64,000 nt of DNA from Cristatella mucedo (GCA_009760855.2 WPIO01000057.1:2287001-2351000); one strand, 5' to 3'. Shown: positions 23,637 to 34,079, numbered from the stretch's first letter. The notes: generated by a model not told the origin, from the sequence alone. Translations and numbers: made by a program.

Positions 23637-24082
23637 GTAATCGACCAAACGTCAGCTGGCAGGTGTATTCCGACAAAGACACGTGGTGGCAGTTCGCTCA
23701 GCTCACCGCCCACTTTGCTGAGCTGCAGCCGTACAGGCGAGCCGTGCTGCTGGAGGCCGCCTCGCTCGGACTGCCAGCACAGCGCCCGCTGTTCCTGCAC
23801 TACGAGCTGGACTCGCGCGCCTACGAAGTCCGCTACGAGTACCTGTTCGGCAGGGACCTGCTCGTTGCGCCTGTCCTGCAAGCCAACCGCACCGCCTGGT
23901 CTGCCTATCTGCCTGCCGACGACTGGACGCACGTTTGGAGCTGCGCCCGCCACGTGGGCCCACTCGACGTCACCGTCGACGCACCGCTCGGGCACGCGCC
24001 TGCGTTCTTCCGCTCGAACTCGTCGTGGGCATCCCTGTTCCGGCAGCTCGGCGGCTGTTCGAGGCAAAGCGTCGAACTCTAG
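23637..24082 (+). CDS. Sulfoquinovosidase-like gene, terminal exon and stop
   Basis: The acceptor is GGTTGGCAG. The exon completes a Gly codon (THEG) and runs 148 codons to TAG. NRPNVSWQVY, RPLFLHYELD and YLFGRDLLVAPV are the end of the barrel and the proximal C-terminal beta domain of GH31. The final segment APAFFRSNSSWASLF matches the bacterial C-terminus, so the protein ends at the usual place. The exon is clearly richer in G and C than the others, mostly at third positions. Long open frames on its other strand are a by-product of that composition. Confidence 0.95.
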
Positions 24083-24564
24083 ATGTGGCGGGCGCCGGGC
24101 AGGCGAAGCTGCGAGGTCTGCTGCACAGGACGTTCCGCGTCGAGGCTCGGAACTCGGAACGTCGGCGTGTCGGCTGTAGCTTCGGCGAGCACGAATTCGC
24201 GTCGTGCCAGCATTCTAGGACCTATCAACTTTCGCTCGCGACTGGATTTTTTTAGCTGTCGGCTGGTGCGGAAAGCTGCCAGGCCCGGCGATTGCTGCTC
24301 CGACCGCTCCGGCTGGTGGGCAGCTACGCCGCTGCTGCATCGCGTGCCGCCCGCGGGTTTTCTGAGCAGATGTTGAGCGGGTTGTCTGAGCAGATGTTGA
24401 GCGGGTTGTCTGAGCAGACTGCGAGAGAAATGCTTTCCTGGCTTTGAGGCTTGGCCGTGGTGCTACGCTGCTCTTTCGCGCAGCCGACGTGCATTTCACG
24501 TTCACTCATATTCGATTCGCGTTAGGCTTGAGCTGCGTTTACACGGCCAGACGCCCACTTTCAT
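24083..24564. other. Probable 3' UTR and downstream of the sulfoquinovosidase gene
   Basis: GC-rich continuation of the terminal exon with a 24-nt tandem repeat. No AATAAA or ATTAAA was found in the first kilobase, so the poly(A) site is undetermined. Confidence 0.5.
24361..24418. repeat. Short tandem repeat, 24-nt unit
   Basis: The unit TCTGAGCAGATGTTGAGCGG plus GTTG occurs two full times and begins a third, about 280 bases after the sulfoquinovosidase stop codon, possibly in its 3' UTR. Confidence 0.85.
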
Positions 24565-24652
24565 GCTATACAAAACTCTCCTGTGTAAAACACCCACATG
24601 GTCATTATGACTTTGTGGAGTTACAGACGGAGATACATTACATTACATCCTA
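24565..24652 (+). mobile_element. LINE-B 3' terminal fragment
   Basis: TGCTATACAAAACTCTCCTG, GTGGAGTTACAGACGGAGAT and an ACATTACATT tail, about 480 bases after the sulfoquinovosidase stop codon. Confidence 0.8.
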
Positions 24653-25627
24653 GTTAGGTCTCTTACAGGACAGATTTAGTCCCGCCTACTACAGATTCGA
24701 TGGCCGACTTAGTCCCGCCAACAGCAGGTGCTCTAATCTGGGAGGCTGGTACGAAAGAGGGTTTCCCCAGACAGACGCTAGCCAACACCGGCAAAAGTCG
24801 AGTTAACCACTGCAGTCATCATTGTACAATAGTATGGGAAGAATATGAATGAAAGGAAGGTAAGTATTTAAAAAAGGAGCAGTACCTAGACATGTCTGCC
24901 GTTCGGTGATGTATAGTGCTAAGTCATGTGCGCCGTTACGCAGGTTTGTTTGTGGATTTGATAAACAGACGCGTGGGTTATTCTATGTAAAGAAGGACGA
25001 AGCATTTTTTACAATGTTTAGTCATCCTATATTCAAGAACTTGCTCTGACCGCTTCAATATACCGGAGCCTACGAATGTCAGCCACTTTTAATATGGCGG
25101 TGGGCTGTATGCGATGAGCCCCATTGTTTTGATTGGTCGGCTGGACAACAAAGAAACAAAGAGTTGAGAAAGATTTCCTTCTTATTAGTCTGCAGACGTG
25201 GCTCCTCCCCAATACTGCGATGTATGATGAGATAGTGGCCCAAATTTGTGGGAAATCTGTCTACAATCTTCGGCAAACTCAGCCGTGTAAGCGCAGGTTT
25301 AGGCGTTCGAGTTAGGCGATATGTAAATGGATTCGCCGATTTATTCGCCAATCTCTTCACTCGATCAAGCATGCAGATGCTTCCACACATGCCCTTGTGC
25401 AGACAGTTTGCCTCTCGGGCTTCTCACTAGCAGGCTAAGCTGGTGGCAAAGGCGAAGCAATTGCTCACCCGCGAGCGTCCTCATTGCATTTGTGGTATTA
25501 TTACAGTAAAGCAGTCAAAATCAGCTTCTACCTTTGTGCTAGATAATGCATCCTTTAAAATGAATAGCCGATTCAACAGCATCATTAGCATAGCGACAGA
25601 AAATCTTGCCGGATAAAGCCACACTTG
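24653..25627. other. Intergenic sequence, nothing recognised
   Basis: No repeat family or coding signal. Short frames around 25079-25509 overlap on both strands and look random. Confidence 0.55.
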
Positions 25628-25756
25628 CTGGTTTGGTCCAGCGGTTAAGGTGCTCGCCAAGGTCCGGCTGAGGTCGTGGGCTCGAGCCCGGAGGTATATG
25701 TGAAGCGCCTGAATAGAGATTAAGTTCTCTTGGGGCGTTATAAAAATGAATTATAT
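25628..25756 (+). mobile_element. SINE-1 copy (tRNA-derived)
   Basis: TTTGGTCCAGCGGTTAAGGT marks the A-box end and GAGGTCGTGGGCTCGAGCCC the B-box region. The tail AAGCGCCTGAATAGAGATTA plus the rest of the stem-loop is nearly identical to the LINE-A 3' end. Placed immediately before the LINE-B copy. Confidence 0.9.
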
Positions 25757-25769
25757 ATTATAAAATAAG

Positions 25770-27640
25770 GTAATTTAGTGGCCAATGCTGAGAGGGCTGA
25801 CTTCCCAAACAGTAACGGCTCAGACGAAAAGTTTTCAGCCTTCTTCACCGAAAACGTCGTGCACATTTGTGCCTCCATAAAGCACCATCCGAGTAAAGCA
25901 ATTGTGGAATCACAATCTGTGACCTTCCTTAAAAGGCTTTCCGAGGTTTCTGCATGCGATTTGGCTACCTTAAAAAGGTCTAGTAAAAAGGGCTGGTCTC
26001 CTGAAGACGCTATACTATCATATCTTTGGTCTTCAGTGGCAGACCAACTTAGCCCTGCTATAACTAAGATTGTTAATGCTTCTTTGAAAAAAGGTGTCTT
26101 ACCCAAGTCCTTCAAATCGCCAATCATACGGGTCGTACCCAAGTCCTTTAAATCACTAAGCCTTAGACCGACACTAAAAAAGCCTAGATTAGATGCCTTT
26201 AGATGGTCCTTGCAAACTAACGCCAGTTACCCTTCTTCCTTTTTGTCAAAGATTCTTGAAAGAATTGTCGCTAAGCAAATGGTGGCACATATTGAAGAGA
26301 ATGTAATTTCAGAAACATTTCAGTCGGGGTTCAAGAGACAGCACATTAATGAAACTGCTCTCCTCCGTGTTAACAATGACATTCTACATAGAAACGATGA
26401 CAGAAACGTCACTGCCCTAGCTCTGGTAGACCTATCAGCTGCCTTTGACACCATTGATCACGATGTCCTACTTGAACGATCGATAACAACGATCGTTCTG
26501 GCACACGAAGCACCACTAGCGTGGTTTAATTTATACGTCTCCGATCGTGTTCAATGATTGTCGGGTTCTGGTGAGGTCTCAAAAACTACACCACTCACGT
26601 GTGGAGTCCCTCAAAGGTTCGTCCTTTGTCCCTTGCTGTTCTTTATGTATATTTAACCTCCAGGGAAAGTGATTAAGGCCCATGGAATAGGATATCCCTT
26701 TTATACCGACGATACTTAGCTATATTTGTCATTCAAACAGACGGAATCTGCTGCAGAAACTGATAAACTGAATACCCACCTTTAGCAAATTCGATCCTGG
26801 ATGTCGGCAAACTTTTTGAAACTGAATGACGATAAAACAGAATGATTGCTCACAGGGCACCCTAAGCGTGTGGCTGGGTTAAAAGGCTTTGCTCTTCTAA
26901 TCGGCGGTGCTGCTGTGCGACCATTACCGTGTGCTCAAATTTTATGCGTCTTTTTTGACAGCTGGCTATATTTTAAAAGCTTAATTCAGAAGACAGCTTC
27001 TAAAGCTAGCCATCACGTTAGATCTCTGCCTAAGATGAGGAGCTGTCTTCCAAAGTGGCTTGCAAAAAATTTAACCAGCTCCTCAGTTCTGTCTTGACTT
27101 CACTATTGTAAGTTACTCTTGGCTGGGCAACCAAAGAAAGCAGCTAGGTCACTGTAAATGGCTATGAATATGGCTGCAAAGATAGTTTTCGAGTCCCAGA
27201 GGTTTGACCTCCTGTCTTCTTTTCTAAAAGAGCTAGAATGGTCGATCAACGAATACAGAGCAAAGTTCTTGTGCTGACCCGCGAGGCCCGCTATTGCTTG
27301 GCTCCACTACACCTAGCTGAACTGCTGCACCAGTTTCAGCCTCTTCGCGCCCTCAGATCCTGTGTGGACAGTAAATTAGCAGTTCCATTCTTCAGCTTAA
27401 AGACCGTTGGCGACAGAAGCTTTAGCTCAGCAGGACCTAGACTGAGGAACTTGCCTCCACAGTTCTTAGGCAACGACAACTACTCTCCTGCTGCCGACTG
27501 TGGCTCATCCTTTTCAGCGGTCCAGCGCTGCTACTTCCATGCTACGCACAACCTCAACTGCTCTCCTGACTCTGCTACGCTTTTCATCTCTTCTTTGTAG
27601 CGTGAGATGAAGTCTTTTGGCTACCGATTAATGATAATAT
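25770..27640 (+). mobile_element. LINE-B copy (second L2/CR1-like family), sense, inactive
   Basis: The longest LINE-B copy. It holds linker, reverse transcriptase and C-terminal regions with several stops and a short internal duplication near 26120-26160. It ends near GCGTGAGATGAAGTC without the usual ACATT tail. It is clearly a different family from LINE-A by protein sequence (for example LKELGWLPVEQRI in better copies) and 3' end. A SINE-1 copy lies immediately before it. Confidence 0.85.
25778..26557 (+). pseudogene. LINE-B reverse transcriptase, N-terminal piece
   Basis: A 259-codon open stretch holds FLSKILERIVAKQMVAHIEE, FQSGFKRQHINETALLRVNN and [20 protein letters not shown]. It stops before GVPQ. 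Downstream, GVPQRFVLCPLLF and FYTDDT (Ala of the YADD box changed to Thr) are split by stops, so the enzyme is dead. Confidence 0.85.
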
Positions 27641-27862
27641 ATAATAATAATAATAATGCACTTGATAAAGTGCCCTCAGAGAACTCAATCTCTCTCTAGG
27701 CGTTTCACATTTGCTTCAAAGGGAAATGCAATTGAATGTTGAGTAAAATCATGCTTGATAAACAAGCAAAATGAATAACATGATTAGTGGTGACATGCAC
27801 AGGGTCAGCATGCAAATGTGGTTAGTGGCAGCATGCACAGTGTCAGCATAACTACGCATAAC
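27641..27862 (-). mobile_element. LINE-A 3' UTR fragment
   Basis: ATT tail, stem-loop and 3' UTR up to CAGTGTCAGCATA. It abuts the 3' end of the LINE-B copy in opposite orientation, so the two tails meet. Confidence 0.85.
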
Positions 27863-27935
27863 TCACTACAGGACTCGAACCTGAAACCTGGGATACGAAG
27901 AACAGGTGTCTTGTCCTGGCCTTAGATCCCAATAA
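27863..27935 (-). mobile_element. tRNA-like SINE head or tRNA pseudogene
   Basis: The minus strand carries CAGGTTCGAGTCCTGTAG, a consensus B box with its stem partner, preceded by a weak A-box region. Anticodon arm pairing is poor. Confidence 0.4.
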
Positions 27936-28039
27936 AAATGCCGGCAGCAGGGCCTAAGACCGTCAGAGTAGCTAATATGATTTCATTTGTTTCCATATCG
28001 GGTTCTGCTTTGAGCACAGCGCCCAAAGCAGGTATTCAA

Positions 28040-28200
28040 TACCTAAGTACTAAATCCTAAGCTCTAAAACCTAAACTCTAAACCCCTTAACTGAAATCCA
28101 AAAATGTCCAGCCACTGAGATACAAAAGCTTGCACCCTAAAACGTACAGCCCCTGAACACTGATCCGCAAAATCCCAAGTCCTAAGCTAAAAAGATAGCT
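28040..28200. repeat. Degenerate CCTAAA-like repeat
   Basis: Irregular repeats of CTAAA/CCTAA words (AAACCTAAACTCTAAACCCC and similar) with point changes and spacers. It resembles a decayed telomere-type array but is far from any strict unit. Confidence 0.5.
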
Positions 28201-28234
28201 CTAAAACGTGCTTATTTAAAGTAAAAATAAACAT

Positions 28235-28642
28235 ATGCGGGCGACCCTGTTTAACGACCTGCACGATTGGCACGAGGCTTTAGCAGAACCTGACGTCGCT
28301 GCAAAAACAAACGCTGCCGTACTCGCTAGTAGAACAATCAGAGGACTTAAGCAGTCAGCAGAAGACCGGAACTGGGGCATCTCAATAACCAAGCCCGACA
28401 GGCCATTTCATATTGGCCATCGAGCTACGTGCGATGGGCTACTTTGCTTAAAAAAAAGAGCAGCTCGCTACACTGCTCTGACGGCGCGCCACGACGACGC
28501 TCCCTCGTGTGAACTGCTGCTCCAAGTAGGGGGCCTATCACATCTCATAGACAGTGCTGAAAGGGCTGGGCCAGTGTGTGACAGTCTCGGAAGGTTGCAG
28601 GGATTTTTGTTGAGATGGAGTGCTAGTATTTTTGACAGCTGA
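28235..28642 (+). CDS. Unrecognised 135-codon open frame
   Basis: An ATG-started frame of 135 codons in the intergenic stretch, beginning MRATLFNDLHDWHEALAEPD and ending SASIFDS. Composition is protein-like (mixed charged and hydrophobic residues, no simple repeat), but there is no promoter, splice or family evidence. It could be a fragment of a mobile-element protein, a single-exon gene or chance. Low confidence. Confidence 0.25.
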   Translation: MRATLFNDLHDWHEALAEPDVAAKTNAAVLASRTIRGLKQSAEDRNWGISITKPDRPFHIGHRATCDGLLCLKKRAARYTALTARHDDAPSCELLLQVGGLSHLIDSAERAGPVCDSLGRLQGFLLRWSASIFDS

Positions 28643-29231
28643 AGAGCATATTTGGTTCAAAGAGGTCTGAGAGAGCTGACGAGCGGTACACTTCCACCTT
28701 GATGGCTCTTTCGGCACACTACCGCCTTGAGGGCTCTTGCTCACTAAAATTGGCATTACTGACATTCCTTGAGACATGACCAAAGATACAACGAATGCGT
28801 TGCGTCGTTGACGTGGAGCTCAATGACCCCCAGAGACGAGAACTACCCATTGACTTTGATAACTAAAGATCCATTACAGGCTGGCTGCCTTTGATTGCAG
28901 GTTCAAAGCGATTTTTCGAGAATGAGTCAACACATTTTCATGTGAACTGGGATTAAATAACTGGCGGCTTGCGTACGAGGCTTGGCCTCCAGCTCTTTAA
29001 AGAAGGTCAAATTAGTCCTCGCTTTTTGATATGGGCCTAAAATAACTCTGGCCGCGTGATGCGTTGGCCTTGAGCTTCTGGCTCTCCGATCTTTCGAAAT
29101 AGGATCTCCGACTCTTTTTTAAAGTGCTTTTCTGAGTGGTGTACTTTCGGTGCCCCGCGGATGCGGAATCTGTATCGAGAGAATTTGCTTGTGTGCGTCA
29201 GTCCTGTGCGAGTTACGGCTCCGAGTTGCTT

Positions 29232-29294
<63 letters not shown>

Positions 29295-29494
29295 AGTAAA
29301 ATCCCCATTCCCAATCCTCCGCCCACAGAGTTACCAAGTAGATAATTTTAAAATAAAACTAATAAAACTAATAAAACGTTTGGATATCTTCCCACGAGAT
29401 CAAAATTTATTTCGATTCACTTCACGTATGCTGGAAAGGAAGTTTGTTCTTTGCTTGTGCTAGGATGTTGGACAGTATCGGCTGAATAATCTGG
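28643..29494. other. Intergenic sequence
   Basis: Apart from the GA repeat at 29233-29293 nothing was recognised. Confidence 0.5.
29233..29293. repeat. (GA)n microsatellite
   Basis: About 30 GA units without interruption. Confidence 0.96.
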
Positions 29495-29800
29495 ATTCGT
29501 TTGCAATTGGTCAGCTGTGGTCGCGTGACCCACTAGTCTTGCAGCGACCGACTCTCGGCCTGTGCTTAAGCCCGTACGCACGCTGTCCACTCGCTCTCCC
29601 GCCTTCTCGCTCACTTTCTCTTCTCTTCCTGGCGCTCCGGTGCTGCTTCCGCCGCGGCTTCTACACCCGTCTGTACGCTCGCTCTCTCGCGTTGGCCTGC
29701 GTATACAATACAGCTGCTGTCAACGCAACTGGCTTGTGGGCTTCGTTCTTCGTCACGCCGCCATCGCGCGAACCCCTACGTAAAGACCAGGTGTGCTACT
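29495..29800. other. CpG-rich block, possible promoter or unmethylated island
   Basis: Raised CG content with many CG dinucleotides (CCGCCGCGGC, CGCTCTCTCGCG) and an ATTGG box at about 29507. No convincing TATA box, transcript start or coding exon. Confidence 0.3.
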
Positions 29801-30172
29801 GCGTTCTATTTCAATGTTAAGTCAACGGTATGCCGACAAGTCAGCATGGACGAAGATCTAGGCTTTGCGCGCGTAAGCATTGGACACGCTGCTGCAGAGA
29901 ATTCCAAATGATGAAGGCGACCCAGCGGTAATCGGTGGGCTAGCCCTTCCAGACGCACTACAAATGCTGACGACATTGTGAGCCTTCGTGCACGGCTCAA
30001 GAGCTTCAAAGTGCCACGCCAATGAACGCCGGCGATAATGGAACGGGGCGTGAATGAAAAGCGTCCATAACCTAAGGTACTTCCTTAACTCTACAGCAAT
30101 GCAGTCTATTTTAAAACCAGCATAAGCACAGAATAGCTAACAGTTTGCCCCGCCCCGAGCAGACGGATACTT
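29801..30172. other. Intergenic sequence, nothing recognised
   Basis: Continues from the CpG-rich block to the LINE-A fragment at 30173. No coding or repeat signal. Confidence 0.5.
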
Positions 30173-30292
30173 ATCGAGCATGATACCAGTCACCATTCGA
30201 TCGCGTTTACTTTGCAGCAAATGTAAAGCGCCAATAAAGAGATTGAGTTTTCTTAAGGCGCTTTATCGAGTGTATTATTATTATTATTATTT
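30173..30292 (+). mobile_element. LINE-A 3' terminal fragment
   Basis: The last 120 bases: CACCATTCGATCG, GCAGCAAATGTAAAGCGCC, the loop region and an ATT repeat tail. Confidence 0.8.
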
Positions 30293-30309
30293 AGTACAGT
30301 AGGGCATAG

Positions 30310-30420
30310 CTGCTGCGACAGCCTTATTTATATTGCTAGCGGAAGAGTCGTATTGGCTGCCACTCTCGCTTGCAGTTGGTGATACATAAATGCCCACAGC
30401 GGGTCTCGAATCCGCAACCT
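30310..30420 (-). mobile_element. SINE-2 remnant, old
   Basis: The minus strand reads GGATTCGAGACCCGCTGTGG, then CAACTGCAAGCGAGAGTGGC and AAGGCTGTCGCAGC, a diverged SINE-2 body wedged between two LINE-A fragments. Confidence 0.55.
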
Positions 30421-30421
30421 T

Positions 30422-30806
30422 AATCCTTTTGAGACCGTGCATTTAGTTCGTATGCTCCCAAATCCTGGAATAACCTCCCGACCTGCGTCAGAACATCCCC
30501 TGACCTGACCACATTTAAAAGAAACTTAAAAACACACCTATTTAGGACAGCATTTAGTGGGTCCCTGTGATTCGTCCTTGATGTGCTTATGCGTGCTGAC
30601 ACTGTGCATGCTGCCACTAACCACATTTGCATGCTGACCCTGTGCATGTCACCCCTAACCATTTTATTCATTTTGTTTGTTTTTCAAGCATGATTTTACT
30701 TACCATTTAATTGCATTTCACTTTGCAGCAAATGTAAAGTGCATAGAAAGAGATTAAGTTCTCTAAGGGCGCTTTATAAAATGCATTATTATTATTATTA
30801 TTATTC
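30422..30806 (+). mobile_element. LINE-A 3' fragment
   Basis: It starts in the C-terminal codons (GACCGTGCATTTAGTTCGTA) and runs through the complete 3' UTR to an ATT tail at 30786-30806. Well conserved. Confidence 0.87.
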
Positions 30807-30890
30807 TTAACCTGGGCAACGAAGTTTGAGAGCCTTACCTCTGAGGTATGACGTAACTTCCTCGAAGCTACGTACTCAACCTAAAGTCGA

Positions 30891-31023
30891 GCTGGTTTGA
30901 TCCAGCGGTTAAGGCGCTCGCCCGATCGAGGTCTGGCTGAGGTCGTGGACTCGAGCCCCGAGGCAAATGTGAAGCGCGTAAATAGAGATTAAGTTTTCTT
31001 AGGGCGCTATGCAAATGAATTAT
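30891..31023 (+). mobile_element. SINE-1 copy (tRNA-derived)
   Basis: TTTGATCCAGCGGTTAAGGC, GAGGTCGTGGACTCGAGCCC, then the stem-loop tail and AAATGAATTATG. Confidence 0.9.
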
Positions 31024-31451
31024 GTTATATTAACTGCCCAGAGGCCAAGGTCTAGAGCACATACTTCACTTGGCTCGAATGCTAATGCACAATTAATTGC
31101 CTCTTAAAGGAATGAATTCGGTTTCCCCTTGACCACAGATCGCGAATAAATTGGTTACGGCTCCATACAAATTCAAAAACCATGAATAATATCTCAGCAG
31201 TAAACTCTGGCCGAAATAACTCAGCAACGTTTCTTTACCTAATGAAAGTGCGGCCTGGATATATTTGAAAATTGGTTAGTAGCACAATTTAATGACAAGC
31301 ACAGAAAAAAAGCCGGTTCCTGCAATAGGTAGGCCGGCGCAAGATATTGAAGGAGACTAAAATTTAGCTACTTAAAATAATATCACTGCTTGTTACGAAG
31401 ACACACAGGTCGGCTGGAATCGCTGTCATGGTGCACCTAAAATATATAAAT
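31024..31451. other. Intergenic sequence, nothing recognised
   Basis: Between two SINE-1 copies of opposite orientation. Confidence 0.55.
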
Positions 31452-31586
31452 ACAATTCATTTGTATAGCGCCCTACAAGAACTTAATCTCAATTCAGATG
31501 CTTCACATATGCCTCGGGGCTTAAACCCACTACCTTAGCCAGACCTTGGTCTGGGCGAGCACCTTAATCACGGGACCAAATCAGCT
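31452..31586 (-). mobile_element. SINE-1 copy (tRNA-derived), followed by an old LINE scrap
   Basis: Minus-strand copy with A box, B box (somewhat decayed, GGGTTTAAGCCCC) and tail. The next 200 bases (31590-31800) hold a diverged antisense LINE piece. Confidence 0.85.
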
Positions 31587-31999
31587 CGGCGTTTCAAGGC
31601 AGATAGGCCAAGCTGCAGAGTTGTGCACCCACCGGCAGTCGTCATTGCTTCGCAAGCAGGAGGATCTGGGTGAATAGGAAAAGTCTAGCTGGAGAGCCAC
31701 TAGGGCAAGGACTAGCTTGGTATAGGTACATTTTTCCAAGCAGGCACGAATTTTGCAATGGCATCAAGCTATAAGTAGTCAAACTTCAAGAGTAGGCTCA
31801 ATCACTGCATACTAGCATCTTGAGCGGCAGGGTGTAATTTTATTTTCCCCTGATAAGAGGCTTCGAATAGTTGGGTAGTAGTAGCCTGGCTCTTTGCAGA
31901 TCTATCAGCAAGGACCTTGGTAGTAAAGCAAAGATCTGTATTGAAATTGGGAAGCGACATACGCACTAGAAAACTGGGCGAAAACTCACCATATTTTCC

Positions 32000-32285
32000 T
32001 ACTGACCCTGTGCATGTCACATCTAACCATGTTATTTAGTCAGTCCCTGTGATTCGTTCTTTATGTGCTTATGAGTGCTCATACTGTGCATACTGCCTCA
32101 AACCATACTTGCATGCTGACCCTGCACACGTAATCCCTAACCATGTTATTCTTGTTGTTTATTGAATGTCCTACCACTTACCATTCGATCGTTCTTCCTT
32201 TGCAGCAAATCTAAAGTGCCTAGAGAGATTGAGTTCTCAGAGGTGGCTTTATCAAGTGCATTATCTTTATAATAATTATTATTTG
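32000..32285 (+). mobile_element. LINE-A 3' UTR fragment, internally rearranged
   Basis: The 3' UTR word order is disturbed at the start (CTGTGCATGTCACATCTAACC precedes the GTCCCTGTGATTCG segment). The normal 3' UTR and ATT tail then follow. Confidence 0.75.
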
Positions 32286-32289
32286 GCTT

Positions 32290-32417
32290 GCTGTCTTTGA
32301 GCATGCTACAGTTATAAACCATTTGATCATGCTTTCTTTACAGCATACGTAAAGAAGTGCCTACAAAGAGATTCAGTTTTCTGAGGAGGTTATACAAATG
32401 TATTAATACTATTATTA
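32290..32417 (+). mobile_element. LINE-A 3' terminal fragment, old
   Basis: GAGCATGCTACAG, GCTTTCTTTACAGCA, GAGATTCAGTTTTCTGAGG and an ATT tail, directly behind the previous fragment in the same orientation. Confidence 0.7.
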
Positions 32418-33802
32418 AAGACGTGTCATGCATTACTATCCGGAAGGCGTGCTTCAAATCTCTGCTTTTCCTGAACATAATGCATTGTATTAATCTGCTG
32501 ACTACTGAGAATTGGGAGAACACAACTTCAGTGAGAGACCACATTTGGATTCGTCGTAACTGAAGACTCAAGAACAGAGGTGCATTAACCACAACAATAA
32601 ATCCTATATAACATAACTACTCATCAAAACACGTGCATGCAAACAAACGGACAAGTTGGAGCACCACTGGGCTTAAACCGTCTTGTAAGACGTTGAATAC
32701 GCAAGAAATTTAGTAGAGAAATTGTGGTCGTGTCAATCTTTGGTCTGGCCCGGACGCTCTCTGCAAACATTACTCTGTGCTAAGAACTAAACATACAAGT
32801 AAAAATTAGCACGTCCCACGGCATTACTCGCAAGGTAGGCCTGCATAAAAATGCTGGCACCTGCATAGCTTTCATTTTGAGTTGGTCTCATATCTACCTA
32901 CCGTCTCACCTTTCTAAGCCTTGCCCTGCGTCCGGCTCTTTAACTCCTCTGCCTGCATAGCGGCGTTCCCAAACGGAAACTAACTTCTTGAAAATAGAAG
33001 CGGCGATACCGAAAAACTAATGGTTTCTGGTAATCCTAGTGCAACCCAGAGATTAAGTTCACTGAAGGTGCTACAACAATGTGTCATTATCTTTATTAAC
33101 TCAAGGGCTGGCAGGGGGAGGGTAGGTCGAATTTTCGTCTCCCCTCCAAACTTGTTAACGTGGCCAGCGTGCATAAAGTATAGGGCAAAGACTATAGCAC
33201 TAGTTCTTCTAGACATTTAGTTTAGAGTCTCCATGTCTTGCAGGCTTCCTTTCAGACGCCAGCCTAGGCGGGAGACAGGCACACGCACTCACTACTCACG
33301 TGCTCTAATCTCGGTGAAGATCATCGTTTACGTTCAGATATAGATTTGGTACTCTTGGAACGCTCTTTGAAACATTTTAGCTGCCGTTCTTCGTGTTTCT
33401 TTCCAGTCTTTCTGCGTGTGTAATATATAGCGTAATAGAGGTTGAAGAACTCAGCCGATAGGTTTTGTACACCTTTAGTTACCAGAGGAAATAAACCCTC
33501 GGTGAGGGCATATTCGGTTGCTTGCTACGCGACGCAGCCCACTACCGAGTGCCGGTCCTCTGAGCTCAGAAGGCGCGAAATAGACAGGTTGCTTGGCTCA
33601 CGCAGCTTTCTGTTCTCACCCGCATTTCACCACTTTCATGGAGTAGCGAGATCGTTGGCGTGAGCTCGATTTAAATAAAAAGCACAAATACGGGATTTCG
33701 ATGGCCTTTATTCGGAACCACGCGATGACAATGCTAGTTTGGGCTTATCCCCACACTTCTCTTAAGCACTCACTATGACACACATGGACCTAGCGCTATA
33801 CT
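32418..33802. other. Intergenic sequence, mostly unrecognised
   Basis: Holds only the LINE tail remnant at 33040-33098. Frames at 32357-33663 are short and lack features. Confidence 0.5.
33040..33098 (+). mobile_element. LINE-A tail remnant
   Basis: Only the terminal loop (GAGATTAAGTTCACTGAAGG) and a decayed ATT tail can be recognised. Confidence 0.45.
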
Positions 33803-33990
33803 CCAGTGGTACTCAACAATTCCTTATGCTGCGACCCTCTAATGCAGTTCACCATGTTGTGGCGACCCCGAACCGTAAGATTTTTGCGTGCAAAATGTGG
33901 AAATGCGTGTTTTCTGATGGTCTTAGACGACCACTGTGAAAGGGTCGTTCGACCCCCAAATGGGTCACGACCCACAGGTTGAGAACGGCC
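33803..33990. mobile_element. Non-autonomous hAT element, SPIN/URR1-like
   Basis: The ends are inverted: AGTGGTACTCAAC at the left, GTTGAGAACGGCC at the right. The interior holds GATGGTCTTAGACGACC, GTGAAAGGGTCGTTCGACCC and GGGTCACGACCCACAGG, which I recognise from the SPIN/URR1 group of short hAT transposons known in vertebrates and some invertebrates. The flanks are GCTATACT (33795-33802) and GCTATACA (33991-33998), an 8-bp target duplication with one mismatch, as expected for hAT. It encodes no transposase. Element boundaries follow from the duplication; the exact subfamily is from memory. Confidence 0.82.
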
Positions 33991-34079
33991 GCTATACACC
34001 GAGCGCTATTACAGAGGAACTACAAGGTCCCCATGCTTGAGGCACCTCCATCTGTACCACGCCTTATCAACTCAGACCG

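Noticed and set aside
23591-24067. Open frame of 158 codons antisense to the terminal sulfoquinovosidase exon
   Set aside because: Shadow of a GC-rich exon. The plus-strand frame matches the enzyme family, the minus strand matches nothing.
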